From Natrinema amylolyticum (GTDB lineage: Archaea; Halobacteriota; Halobacteria; Halobacteriales; Natrialbaceae), in NCBI RefSeq assembly GCF_020515625.1, contig NZ_JAIWPJ010000003.1, positions 310,001-374,000 on the forward strand: 64,000 nt of DNA, read 5' to 3'. The position numbers and the translations under genes are program-made. This document shows, piece after piece, positions 1 through 8,681 of the stretch (position 1 is its first letter; every line of letters starts with the position of its first letter). A model generated the notes under the pieces. The model saw only the letters and a list, made by a program, of their open reading frames with translations, was not told the DNA's origin and searched no databases.

Positions 1-312
1 CAGTTGCTGGAGAACCTGTTTCGCAACAGCCGGGAACACGGCGGTCCTGACGTGACCGTCACCGTTCGCCGAACGGACGCGGGGTTCGTCGTCGAAGACG
101 ACGGTCCCGGAATCCCACCGGACCGGCGGGAGACGGTGTTCGAGATGGGATACACGACGAACGACGACGGGACCGGCTTCGGCCTCAACATCGTCCGGAC
201 TATCGCCGACGCCCACGGCTGGGACGTCTCGATCGAAGCGAGTCCCGACGGGGGCGCCCGATTCGAGTTCGCCGGCGTCGAGACGCTCGATTCGGTGGCG
301 CACGACCCCTGA
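1..312 (+). CDS. Sensor histidine kinase, C-terminal ATPase domain (5' end outside window)
   Basis: The reading frame is open from base 1, so the gene starts upstream of the window. The 103 visible residues are the catalytic HATPase_c half: N box ([11 protein letters not shown]), G1 box (DDGPGIP), F-box region (FEMGYTT) and G2 box (GTGFGLNIV), in the usual order. This domain binds ATP and phosphorylates a His in the missing dimerisation domain. The gene ends with TGA at 310-312. The sensor domain and the partner regulator cannot be seen, so the signal is unknown. Confidence 0.9.
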   Translation, partial: QLLENLFRNSREHGGPDVTVTVRRTDAGFVVEDDGPGIPPDRRETVFEMGYTTNDDGTGFGLNIVRTIADAHGWDVSIEASPDGGARFEFAGVETLDSVAHDP

Positions 313-399
313 CCGGACCGTCCCACTGCCAGTCGTCGCCGACTCGTTCTCGCTCTCGCTCCACATCCGTTATACCGATTCGTTCTGTATTCCCGACCA

Positions 400-1608
400 G
401 TGACTGAGTGGACCCAGTTCAAGGGCGATCCGCACAATTCGGGACTCCGCCGCGATCTCGAGGGACCGGTCCGCGTCACCGAGGCGTGGACGACCGACCT
501 CGTCGGCCCGCCGGGGTCGCCGGTGCTCGACCGCGACACCGTCTACGTCGGCACGGCTCGAGGGAACTGCTACGCGCTCGAGCGGGAGACGGGTCGCCGG
601 CGGTGGCTGTTCGAGACGACGGCGGCGACCGGCGCGACGCCGGTCGTCACCCACGACTTCCTGTATCTGGGTACGGGCGAGGGAACCGTGTACGCCCTCG
701 ATCCCGCCACCGGCGAGGAACGGTGGCGGACCGAACTCTCGGGCTCGCTCGAGGCCGCGCTCGCGCTCTCGGACGGCCGACTCTACGCCAGCCACGCGGA
801 CGGGCTCTCCGCGCTCGAGGCCGAGACGGGGACGGAAATCTGGACCCATGAGACCGAATCGACCGTCGTCGGCGCTCCGGCGATCGCCGACGGGCGAGAG
901 GGGGAACAGCGTCGATCCGCACTGGACGAGGAGCAGGGCGACGATCCCCTCGAGTCGGGAGCGCCGTCGCTGCTCGACGCGGAGCGAGTCCAGGAGCCGG
1001 ACCGACGGTGGGGAGCGACCGAGGAACGGGTGTTCGCGGGAACGACGGCCGGGACGGTGCTGGCGCTCGAGGCCGAGACGGGCGAGGAGGCCTGGACCGC
1101 GCCCGCTAACGGATCGGTCGCCGGCGGACCGACGATCGCCGACGGGCGGGTCTACGTCGGCGACGACGGCGGGACGATGCTCGCGCTGGACGCCGGGACC
1201 GGCCAGACGTGGTTTTCCTACGAGATCGACGACGGGTTCACTACGTCCGCGACCGTGCTCGCGGCCGCCGAGACGACGTTTATCGGGGCCGACGACGGCT
1301 ATCTGCACGTCACCGACACGACCGTCGGCCGGCGGAAACTGCGCGGCTGGCTGTTCTCGCGGAAGGGCGTCGAACTCGACGGCTCGATCCGCTCCTGTCC
1401 CGTCGTCGCCGGTGACGTGCTCTGCGTCGGCGACGCGACCGGCTCGCTCTACGGGATCGACGTCGACGATCCCGAACCGCTGTGGCGGTTCTCGGCCGGG
1501 GACGCGATCAGCGGGACGCCCGCGCTCGCGGCCGAGCGCCTCTACGTCGGCAGCGACGACGAGCGCCTCTACTGCCTCGAGTGGGACGCCGACGCGCGAC
1601 CGCGCTGA
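400..1608 (+). CDS. PQQ-like beta-propeller repeat protein
   Basis: The 402-residue protein is built from repeated beta-propeller blades of the type xxVYVGTxxGxxYALExETGxxxW, about seven of them, as in BamB/PQQ-dependent-dehydrogenase propellers. No signal peptide, heme site or catalytic dehydrogenase residues are evident, so it is probably a binding or scaffold propeller. GTG at 400 is used as start because the first propeller strand follows at once and no ATG lies nearby in frame. An Arg/Glu/Asp-rich insertion of about 45 residues (roughly residues 165-210) interrupts one blade. It lies between a kinase tail and radA on the same strand. The function is unknown. Confidence 0.8.
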   Translation: MTEWTQFKGDPHNSGLRRDLEGPVRVTEAWTTDLVGPPGSPVLDRDTVYVGTARGNCYALERETGRRRWLFETTAATGATPVVTHDFLYLGTGEGTVYALDPATGEERWRTELSGSLEAALALSDGRLYASHADGLSALEAETGTEIWTHETESTVVGAPAIADGREGEQRRSALDEEQGDDPLESGAPSLLDAERVQEPDRRWGATEERVFAGTTAGTVLALEAETGEEAWTAPANGSVAGGPTIADGRVYVGDDGGTMLALDAGTGQTWFSYEIDDGFTTSATVLAAAETTFIGADDGYLHVTDTTVGRRKLRGWLFSRKGVELDGSIRSCPVVAGDVLCVGDATGSLYGIDVDDPEPLWRFSAGDAISGTPALAAERLYVGSDDERLYCLEWDADARPR

Positions 1609-1754
1609 GACGCGGTCCCCGATTCGACTCCTCGACGCGCCTTCAGTTTTCAATCCACTGCTGCTCCCTCGAGTGACCCCGCTGCCCGCCGGCACTTTCA
1701 CTTTCACTTCCCTGTTAACGAGGGTTTATGGGGGGTCCGGCACAACGAGGGAGT

Positions 1755-2786
1755 ATGCCCGAATCAGATCTCGAGGAACTCCCCGGTGTCGGACCGGCGA
1801 CCGCAGACAAACTTCACGACGCAGGTTTCGACTCCTATCAGAGCCTCGCCGTCGCCGCGCCGTCGGAACTGTCGAACACGGCCGACGTCGGCGAGTCCAC
1901 GGCCGCGGACATCGTCCGCGCCGCCCGCGGTGCCGCAGACATCGGCGGCTTCGAGACCGGCTCGACGGTACTCGAGCGACGAAACGAAATCGGCAAGCTG
2001 AGCTGGCACATCGACGAGGTCGACGACCTGCTCGGCGGCGGAATCGAGACGCAGTCGATCACCGAGGTCTACGGCGAGTTCGGTGCCGGCAAGTCCCAGG
2101 TCACCCACCAGATGGCCGTCAACGTCCAGCTCCCACAGGAGGTCGGCGGGCTCCACGGCAGTGCCATCTTCGTGGACAGCGAGGACACCTTCCGGCCCGA
2201 GCGGATCGACGATATGGTCCGCGGACTCTCGGACGAAGCGATCAACGCGACGCTCGAGGACCGCGAGATCGAGGGCTCGGCCGACGACGAGGCTGCGGTC
2301 GACGCGCTCATCGAGGACGTTCTCGAGAAGATCCACGTCGCGAAGGCGTTCAACTCCAACCACCAGATGCTGCTGGCCGAGAAGGCTAAGGAACTCGCGG
2401 GTGAACACGAGGACTCGGAGTACCCCGTTCGACTGCTCTGCGTCGACTCGCTGACCGCCCACTTCCGCGCGGAGTACGTCGGTCGTGGCGAACTCGCGGA
2501 CCGACAGCAGAAGCTCAACAAGCACCTCCACGACCTCGACAAGGTCGGGAACCTCTACAACGCGGCCGTCATCGTCACCAACCAGGTCGCCTCGAACCCC
2601 GACTCCTACTTCGGCGACCCGACCCAGCCGATCGGTGGCAACATTCTGGGTCACAAGTCGACGTTCCGGATCTACCTCCGCAAGTCTAAGGGCGACAAGC
2701 GGATCGTCCGCCTGGTCGACGCGCCGAACCTGGCCGACGGCGAGGCCGTCATGCGCGTCCAGGACGAAGGTCTGAAGCCGGAATAG
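1755..2786 (+). CDS. radA: DNA repair and recombination protein RadA
   Basis: Archaeal RecA/Rad51-family recombinase of 343 residues, the usual length. It forms ATP-dependent filaments on single-stranded DNA and catalyses strand exchange in recombinational repair. Visible features are the N-terminal helix-hairpin-helix ([12 protein letters not shown]), the Walker A motif GEFGAGKSQ, the Walker B region LLCVDSLT, and the Rad51-type L2/ATP-cap area with [10 protein letters not shown]. No intein interrupts the Walker A or other usual insertion points. The ATG at 1755 follows a GAGGGAGT purine stretch and gives the standard [13 protein letters not shown] start; an in-frame start at 1728 would add nine atypical residues. 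Confidence 0.97.
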   Translation: MPESDLEELPGVGPATADKLHDAGFDSYQSLAVAAPSELSNTADVGESTAADIVRAARGAADIGGFETGSTVLERRNEIGKLSWHIDEVDDLLGGGIETQSITEVYGEFGAGKSQVTHQMAVNVQLPQEVGGLHGSAIFVDSEDTFRPERIDDMVRGLSDEAINATLEDREIEGSADDEAAVDALIEDVLEKIHVAKAFNSNHQMLLAEKAKELAGEHEDSEYPVRLLCVDSLTAHFRAEYVGRGELADRQQKLNKHLHDLDKVGNLYNAAVIVTNQVASNPDSYFGDPTQPIGGNILGHKSTFRIYLRKSKGDKRIVRLVDAPNLADGEAVMRVQDEGLKPE

Positions 2787-3130
2787 CGCCCCCGAAACGC
2801 CGTTTTCGATTTCAGTTCGCAGGTGCTCGGCGACACGCCCTCCAGCGCCGCGTCAGCGCTTCCGACCCGTCGACGACCCTCCCGAACATCCCGAATGCTC
2901 TTCGTCCCGATCTGCACGATTCGCTACGTTTCGAACTGACCGGTCGCGTTCGCGGTCGCGACGGTGCCCGATCGTCGGACGCTCCGTCGAGTTCCGAGTC
3001 GTCGGGTGACCGGTCATCGGTCGTCCCCTGTCACTGCGCCTTCTCATCGTCTCGGGCTCGATTTCCTCCCCCGTCGGCTCTCAGCCCCGCTACTCCGTGC
3101 AGACGCTTCGTTCAGTATCTCCGATATATA
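2787..3130. other. Intergenic region between radA and the siderophore operon
   Basis: About 340 bases with no convincing gene on either strand. The right end is A/T-rich (GATATATATTTTA, 3123-3135) and forms the TATA region of the siderophore promoter. The rest is ordinary GC-rich spacer. Confidence 0.6.
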
Positions 3131-3149
3131 TTTTAGGTTAGCCTAAAAA
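3131..3149. promoter_or_regulatory. DtxR-type iron operator 1
   Basis: TTTTAGGTTAGCCTAAAA is a near-perfect palindrome that matches the known DtxR/IdeR consensus core TTAGGTTAGCCTAA. It overlaps the 3' edge of the TATA region, so an iron-loaded repressor bound here would block transcription of the siderophore operon. Haloarchaeal DtxR relatives (Idr1, Idr2, SirR) are the likely regulators; none is encoded in this window. Confidence 0.85.
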
Positions 3150-3167
3150 CCGGCACGTTTTTGTTGG

Positions 3168-3184
3168 TTTAGGTTTGCCTAAAA
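3168..3184. promoter_or_regulatory. DtxR-type iron operator 2
   Basis: TTTAGGTTTGCCTAAAA is a second copy, 37 bases after operator 1 and five bases before an ATG at 3190. The tandem arrangement suggests cooperative or two-step iron repression of the first siderophore operon. Confidence 0.8.
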
Positions 3185-3189
3185 CACGT

Positions 3190-3258
3190 ATGCCGACGGA
3201 CAAATTACCATCGGAACGGATCGGCGAGCGGTCGTCGAAGAGAGGTGAGCGGTCGTGA
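3190..3258 (+). CDS. Leader micro-ORF (22 codons) overlapping the aminotransferase start
   Basis: ATG at 3190 opens a 22-codon frame (MPTDKLPSERIGERSSKRGE...) that ends in TGA at 3256-3258. That stop overlaps the GTG start at 3255 in a GTGA junction. The ATG lies five bases after operator 2, the same spacing seen before other start codons in the locus, so it fits a leaderless transcript start. It could be a translated leader coupling ribosomes into the GTG-started gene. No peptide function is recognised, and it could also be fortuitous. Confidence 0.45.
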   Translation: MPTDKLPSERIGERSSKRGERS

Positions 3259-4628
3259 CCGACGGCGAGTCGTCGGCCGAGCGCCTCCTCGCACAACAGG
3301 CGCGCCGCGAGTCGAACGCGCGAACCTATCCCCGCTCGTTGCCGCTCGCGATCGAGCGCGCCGAGGGCGCGATCATCGAGGACGCCGACGGCGACGAGTA
3401 CGTCGACTGTCTGGCCGGCGCGGGGACGCTCGCGCTCGGTCACAACCACCCCGCGGTCGTCGAGCGAATGGAGGAACTGCTCGAGCGCGGCCGAGCCGTC
3501 CACACGCTCGATCTGACGACGCCGGTCAAGGAGCGGTTCGTCGATCGACTGCTCGAGAGCCTCCCCGACGAGTTCGCTTCGAACGCAAAGGTCCAGTTCT
3601 GTAGTCCGGCGGGGACGGACGCCGTCGAGGCCGCGCTGAAACTCGTCAAGACGGCCACGGGCAACCGATCGATGCTGGCGTTCCAGGGCGGGTATCACGG
3701 GATGACCAACGGTGCGCTCAGCCTAATGGGAGACACGGCGGCGAAGGAGCCGATTCCGGGGTTGATGCCGGACGTCCACCACCTGCCTTTCCCCTACGAG
3801 TTCCGCTGTCCGTTCGGACTCGGCGGCGCGGACTGCTGGCGGACGAGCGCCGAGTACGTCGAGCGGACCCTCTCGAACCCCGACAGTGGGATCGTCGATC
3901 CGGCGGGGATGATCCTCGAGCCGGTTCAGGGCGAGGGCGGCGCGGTTCCGGCACCCGACGAGTGGCTCCGGGAGATGCGTCGAGTCACCCGCGAACGGGA
4001 CGTCCCGCTGATCGTCGACGAGGTCCAGACCGGCCTCGGGCGCACCGGCGAACTGTACGGGATCGAACACGCCGATATCGTCCCGGACGTCATGACACTC
4101 TCGAAGGCCGTCGGCGGCGGACTCCCGCTGTCGGTCGTCGTCTACGACGAGTCGCTCGACGTCTGGGAGCCCGGCGCACATGCCGGCACGTTCCGGGGCA
4201 ACCAACTCGGGATGGCCGCCGGCACGGCGACCATCGAGCACGTCCTCGAGAACGACCTCGACGACCGCGCCGCCGAGATGGGCGAGCGACTGCGAGGCCA
4301 CCTCGAGGAGACGGCCGCGATGTTCGAGGCGGTCGGCGATGTCCGCGGGCGCGGTCTCATGCTCGGGATGGAACTCGTCGATCCCGACGGAGAGCCCGAC
4401 TCGTTCGGCCGCTTCCCCGCCGACGGCGACCTCGCGTCGGCCGTCCAGTCGGCGGCATTCGACCGCGGGCTGATCGTCGAGACCGGCGGCCGCGACGGCA
4501 GCGTCGTCCGGTTCCTCCCGCCGCTGACGATTTCGGCCTCGCGCGTCGATGAGATCGGCGAGATCGTTCACGAGAGCGTGCGTGCGGTCGTCGCCGACGA
4601 CCGCGCGCCCGCGGAGGTGACGACGTGA
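3255..4628 (+). CDS. dat: Diaminobutyrate--2-oxoglutarate aminotransferase
   Basis: Class-III PLP aminotransferase of 457 residues. It transfers an amino group from glutamate to L-aspartate 4-semialdehyde, giving L-2,4-diaminobutyrate, the first committed step to 1,3-diaminopropane in schizokinen/rhizobactin-type siderophores (RhbA). Visible are the PLP-binding segment IVDEVQTGLGRTG and the Schiff-base Lys in MTLSKAVGGGLP. The GTG start at 3255 overlaps the upstream micro-ORF, and the 3' end overlaps the decarboxylase start (GTGA at 4625). It is first in an iron-regulated operon. CTCGAG-rich codon use matches the host style, unlike genes further on. Confidence 0.9.
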   Translation: MTDGESSAERLLAQQARRESNARTYPRSLPLAIERAEGAIIEDADGDEYVDCLAGAGTLALGHNHPAVVERMEELLERGRAVHTLDLTTPVKERFVDRLLESLPDEFASNAKVQFCSPAGTDAVEAALKLVKTATGNRSMLAFQGGYHGMTNGALSLMGDTAAKEPIPGLMPDVHHLPFPYEFRCPFGLGGADCWRTSAEYVERTLSNPDSGIVDPAGMILEPVQGEGGAVPAPDEWLREMRRVTRERDVPLIVDEVQTGLGRTGELYGIEHADIVPDVMTLSKAVGGGLPLSVVVYDESLDVWEPGAHAGTFRGNQLGMAAGTATIEHVLENDLDDRAAEMGERLRGHLEETAAMFEAVGDVRGRGLMLGMELVDPDGEPDSFGRFPADGDLASAVQSAAFDRGLIVETGGRDGSVVRFLPPLTISASRVDEIGEIVHESVRAVVADDRAPAEVTT

Positions 4629-6238
4629 CGGGCCAGCGCAGTGCGGTCGACCGGGATCAGCCCCGTGTCGACGAGACTGACCCGACGCCGCCGGCGACGG
4701 CCGCGACCGCCTTCCTCGGCGGGTCGGACGGCAACGCCACGTACCGGGACGCGATCGAGCGGGCGCGCGACGTCCTCCTCGAGTCGTTCGCGACGCCAGA
4801 CGGGCCGTACGCGGGGACCGACCACGAGACGCTCCGCGAGCGGATCGCCGACCTCCAGGTCGTCCCCGACGACGGGGAATCGATCGAGGCGACCCTCGAG
4901 ACGGTCGCCGACGAAGTGCTCGCGGACTCAGTCCGGGTCCACGACCCCGGCTGTGTCGCCCACCTCCACTGTCCGCCGACGGTCCCGGCGCTGGCCGCGG
5001 AGCTGTTGCTGTCGGGAACGAACCAGTCGATGGACTCGTTCGATCAGGCCCCCGCGGCCTCCGTACTCGAGGAGCGGGTCGTCGACGCGTGCTGTGACCT
5101 GTTCGGCTATCCGACCGGCGCGGACGGCGTCTTCACGGGCGGCGGCACGGAGTCGAACTTCCTCGGCCTCCTACTCGCCCGCGATCGGTACTGCGAGCGG
5201 CAGTTCGACCGCGACGTGCAGACGGAGGGGCTCGGGCCCGACGCGGTGTCCGACCTCCGCGTGCTCTGTTCGGACGCCGCCCACTTCACCGCCGAACAGG
5301 CCGCCCATCACCTCGGGCTCGGCGAGGACGCGGTCATCACGGTCCCGACCGACGACGACCGTCGGATAGACCTCGAGGCGCTGGATTCGACGCTCGAGCG
5401 CCTCGAGGCCGACGGTCGCCACCCGTTCGCGATCGTCGGGACGGCCGGGACGACCGACTTCGGCAGCATCGACCCGCTCGAGGCGCTGGCGGACCGCGCC
5501 GCCGAGCGCGACCTCTGGTTCCACGTCGACGCCGCCTACGGCGGGGCGTGCGCGATCAGCGACCGGCTCCGCCCGAAGCTCGCGGGGATCGATCGCGCCG
5601 ACTCCATCGCCGTCGACTTCCACAAACTGTTCTACCAGCCGATCGGCTGCGGGGCTTTCCTGCTCCGCGACGGCGACCGCTACCGGCACCTCGAGCGCAA
5701 TGCGGCCTACCTCAACCCTGAGCGCGACGACGCCGCCGGGGTGCCGAACCTCGTCTCGAAGTCGACCCGGACCACCCGCCGGTTCGACGCGCTGAAACCG
5801 TTCGTGACGTTCAACGCCCTCGGTCGGACGGGCGTGGCCGACTGCGTCGAGTACGTCTGCGAACTGGCCGACGCGGTCGCCGCCGAGATCCGCGACGAGC
5901 CGGCGCTCGAACTGTGCTGTGACCCCGAACTGAGCGCAGTGGTCTTCCGCTACCGACCGGATCGGCCGGCGGAAACCGATCGAACCGACCGCTCTGACGA
6001 CCGGGGCGATTCTCCCCCTACCGCCACCCTCGACTGCGTGAACCGGTCGATTCGCGACGAGCTGTTGGCCGACGGCGAGGTGATCCTCGCCCGCACCGAG
6101 GTCGACGGCACCGCCGCGCTGAAGCTCACGCTCCTGAACCCACGAACGACGCTTTCGGACCTCCGTGACGCCCTCGAGGCGGTCATCGACCGCGGCGAGG
6201 CGCTCGAAACCAACCGAGAGGTGATCGATTCCGCATGA
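4625..6238 (+). CDS. ddc: L-2,4-diaminobutyrate decarboxylase
   Basis: Group-II PLP decarboxylase (537 residues; RhbB/glutamate-decarboxylase family) expected to convert 2,4-diaminobutyrate to 1,3-diaminopropane. The family's N-terminal region is present (HCPPTVPALAAELLLSGTNQ), as are GGTESNFLGLLLAR, the PLP-contact segment HVDAAYGGACAIS and the Schiff-base Lys in AVDFHKLFYQP. Translation is coupled to both neighbours: the GTG start overlaps the aminotransferase stop, and the TGA overlaps the next ATG. A short Arg/Asp-rich insertion sits near residues 455-475. This is the last gene of the locus with fully host-like CTCGAG codon style (about 14 occurrences in 3 kb together with dat). Confidence 0.9.
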   Translation: MTGQRSAVDRDQPRVDETDPTPPATAATAFLGGSDGNATYRDAIERARDVLLESFATPDGPYAGTDHETLRERIADLQVVPDDGESIEATLETVADEVLADSVRVHDPGCVAHLHCPPTVPALAAELLLSGTNQSMDSFDQAPAASVLEERVVDACCDLFGYPTGADGVFTGGGTESNFLGLLLARDRYCERQFDRDVQTEGLGPDAVSDLRVLCSDAAHFTAEQAAHHLGLGEDAVITVPTDDDRRIDLEALDSTLERLEADGRHPFAIVGTAGTTDFGSIDPLEALADRAAERDLWFHVDAAYGGACAISDRLRPKLAGIDRADSIAVDFHKLFYQPIGCGAFLLRDGDRYRHLERNAAYLNPERDDAAGVPNLVSKSTRTTRRFDALKPFVTFNALGRTGVADCVEYVCELADAVAAEIRDEPALELCCDPELSAVVFRYRPDRPAETDRTDRSDDRGDSPPTATLDCVNRSIRDELLADGEVILARTEVDGTAALKLTLLNPRTTLSDLRDALEAVIDRGEALETNREVIDSA

Positions 6239-8097
6239 CGCCACGACAGACGACATCCACGACCGACGAGCACGGCGTCGACGCGACGCGAGTCGCGCGC
6301 GACGCCACGGTGCACAGCTTCCTGAACTGCTACCTCCGCGAGACCCGCGACTACGAGGTCGTCGACGCCGACGAGGTTCCGGTACCGACCCACGGTCGGG
6401 ACGAGGTGGTTCGGGCACCCCTGCCCGAGCAGGACACGACCGTCTACGCCCCGGTTCGCCACCTGTCGCCGACCGACCGTCACCTGTTCGACCTGCCGGC
6501 GTACTATCGGCAGGGCGACGAGACGCTCGAACTCGACTACGTGACGCTGGCCTCGCTGGTGACGAAGGAACTCTCTACCGCGCGAGACGAGACCGGGAAC
6601 CGCGATGAACTCCTCCTGCGGGTCATCAAGAGCTGTAAGAACGTCGCCCGGTTTGTGGAGGCCCGACGGGACGACACCGACCAACTCTACGGCTTCGACA
6701 CGACCTTCCGGGACGCCGAGCAGTCGCTCGTCTTCGGCCACCTCCTCCACCCGACGCCCAAGAGCCGACAGGGAATCGCGCCCCACGAGTCGCCGACCTA
6801 CGCGCCCGAGATGGAAGGGTCGTTCTCACTCCACTACTTCCGGGCCGACCCCGAGTTGGTCTGGCAGGACTCGACGTTCGACGGCACCGTCAAAATCGAC
6901 ACGGGCGACGTGTCGTCCGCCACCGAGTGGATAAAGCAGTCGCTCCGTGAGGACCCCACCGTCTCCGAGGAGTTCGTCGAGGAGCACGTCGAGAGCGACG
7001 ACGTGCTGATTCCCATCCACCCGTGGCAGGCCGACTACCTCCTCGAGCAGGACCACGTGCAGGAGCATCTGGGTGACGGCCTCGAATCGCTCGGACAGGT
7101 CGGCCGCGAGTTCTACCCGACGACCTCCGTCCGGACGCTGTACGCGCCGGACGCGTCGTTCATGGTCAAGGGGTCGCTGAACGTCAAGATTACCAACTCC
7201 AAGCGGACGAACAAGCGCCCGGAACTCGACCGGGCGGTCGGCATCACCGCACTGCTGGACACCGAACTCGGCGACGAACTCGAATCGAAGTTCCCGAACT
7301 TCGACGTCGTGCGCGACCCCGCCGGCCTCACGCTCGACATCGGTGAGGGCGACGAATCCGGCTTCGAGGTCGTCTTGCGCGAGAACGTCTTCCGGGGCGA
7401 CGAGGGGAAGAACGCTACGCCGGTCGTCGGCCTCTGTCAGGACAAAATCTCGGGTGACGGCTCTCGACTGAGCGAGATAATCGAGACTCTCGCCGAGCGC
7501 GAGGACCGAAGCACTGAGGCCGTCAGCAGGGACTGGTTCCGCCAGTACCTCGAAATCTCGCTCCGGCCGTTCATGTGGCTGTTCCTCGAACGCGGACTGG
7601 GCGTCGAGGCCCACCAGCAGAACAGCGTCGTCACGCTGGAGGAGGGCTACCCCGACGAGTTCTACTACCGGGACAATCAGGGCTTCTACCTCCCCGAGGC
7701 GAAGTACGAAGAACACGACGAGCGCGTGCCGGGGCTGGGCGACCGGGGCGAGAACATCGTCGCTGACTGGATTTCCGACGAGCGGTTGCGCTACTACGTC
7801 GTGCTGAACAACATGTTCGGCGTCATCAACGCCTTCGGGACGGCGGACCTCGTGGACGAGCGCGACCTGCTCGAACTCCTGCGCGAGGAGCTAGAGTACT
7901 GCCGCAAGTTCGACGCCGAGTGGTCGTCGCTCCTCGACGGCCTGCTCGAAGAGGAGGCCCTTCCCTGCAAGGCGAACCTCCTCACTCGGTTCCACGACAT
8001 GGACGAACTGGTCGGGGAACTGGAGAACCAGTCGGTCTACGCCGACGTGAACAACCCCATCGTCACGGAGGTCGAACCGGAGGTGGCCCAGCGATGA
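6235..8097 (+). CDS. IucA/IucC-family NIS siderophore synthetase 1
   Basis: 620-residue NRPS-independent siderophore synthetase that adenylates a citrate carboxylate and forms an amide with a hydroxamate amine (RhbC/RhbF, IucA/IucC family). Typical segments are seen: HPTPKSRQG near residue 175, IPIHPWQADYLL near 258, SVRTLYAP followed by KGSLNVKITNSKRTNKRPEL (lysine-rich nucleotide-binding part) near 300-325, and the C-terminal EAHQQNSVVTLEEG with KANLLTRFHD. ATGA overlaps occur at both ends. Codon style shifts within or just before this gene from CTCGAG-rich to CTCGAA-rich, suggesting an origin different from dat/ddc. Confidence 0.9.
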   Translation: MTPRQTTSTTDEHGVDATRVARDATVHSFLNCYLRETRDYEVVDADEVPVPTHGRDEVVRAPLPEQDTTVYAPVRHLSPTDRHLFDLPAYYRQGDETLELDYVTLASLVTKELSTARDETGNRDELLLRVIKSCKNVARFVEARRDDTDQLYGFDTTFRDAEQSLVFGHLLHPTPKSRQGIAPHESPTYAPEMEGSFSLHYFRADPELVWQDSTFDGTVKIDTGDVSSATEWIKQSLREDPTVSEEFVEEHVESDDVLIPIHPWQADYLLEQDHVQEHLGDGLESLGQVGREFYPTTSVRTLYAPDASFMVKGSLNVKITNSKRTNKRPELDRAVGITALLDTELGDELESKFPNFDVVRDPAGLTLDIGEGDESGFEVVLRENVFRGDEGKNATPVVGLCQDKISGDGSRLSEIIETLAEREDRSTEAVSRDWFRQYLEISLRPFMWLFLERGLGVEAHQQNSVVTLEEGYPDEFYYRDNQGFYLPEAKYEEHDERVPGLGDRGENIVADWISDERLRYYVVLNNMFGVINAFGTADLVDERDLLELLREELEYCRKFDAEWSSLLDGLLEEEALPCKANLLTRFHDMDELVGELENQSVYADVNNPIVTEVEPEVAQR

Positions 8098-8681
8098 GAG
8101 GCCCCGGTGGAATCATCGCCGAACCCTACGACTTCCAGACCTACGACGACGAGAGAGACAAGACGGTATCGTTCCGGCCGGTCGAGATGTCGGACCTCGG
8201 GATGCTTCATTCGTGGCTCAACGAGGAGCACGTTCTGCCCGACTGGTCGCTGAACGACCCGCTCCCCGAGTTCCAGAACACCCTCGAAGCAAAACTGGCC
8301 GACGACCACATGACGCCGTACGTCGGCCACCTCGACCACGTGCCGATGAGCTACTTCGAGGCCTACTGGGCCATCGATGACGTGATAGCCGACCACTACG
8401 ACGCCGACCCAGCCGACCAAGGCTTCCACATGCTTCTCGGCCCGCCGGAGTATCTGGGCCACGGCTACGCCGAGTCGCTCATGCGGGCGATGCTCCAGAT
8501 GCAGTTCCGCCACCCCGAAACCGACCGCGTAGTGGGTGAACCCGACGTACACAACGAGAAAGTCCACAGCATCCTGAAAAAGATCGGCTTCGAGCCCCGC
8601 CGCGAGATAGAGATGGAGAACAAGACGGCCCTGCTACTGGTCTGTGAGCGCGAGCGATTCGAGCGGGAGGTGCTAGGATGA
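8094..8681 (+). CDS. Siderophore N-acyltransferase (IucB/RhbD-like GNAT)
   Basis: 195-residue acetyltransferase of the siderophore-biosynthesis GNAT family, expected to acetylate N-hydroxy-1,3-diaminopropane from acetyl-CoA to make the hydroxamate. The central SWLNEEHVLPDWSLN and the CoA-site region (GPPEYLGHGYAESLM, then EPDVHNEKVHSILKKIGFE) match IucB/RhbD. The ATG at 8094 overlaps the synthetase stop (ATGA) and gives the normal family length; upstream in-frame starts lie inside the previous gene. The 3' end overlaps the monooxygenase start by ATGA at 8678. Confidence 0.87.
   Translation: MRGPGGIIAEPYDFQTYDDERDKTVSFRPVEMSDLGMLHSWLNEEHVLPDWSLNDPLPEFQNTLEAKLADDHMTPYVGHLDHVPMSYFEAYWAIDDVIADHYDADPADQGFHMLLGPPEYLGHGYAESLMRAMLQMQFRHPETDRVVGEPDVHNEKVHSILKKIGFEPRREIEMENKTALLLVCERERFEREVLG

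Noticed and set aside
370-1707. Long minus-strand frame (445 codons) opposite the PQQ protein
   Set aside because: Arg/Val/Asp-rich antisense shadow of a high-GC gene; no domain, and the plus strand has clear propeller repeats.
5171-6418. 415-codon minus-strand frame opposite the decarboxylase
   Set aside because: Low-complexity shadow with no motif; the plus strand has full decarboxylase signatures.
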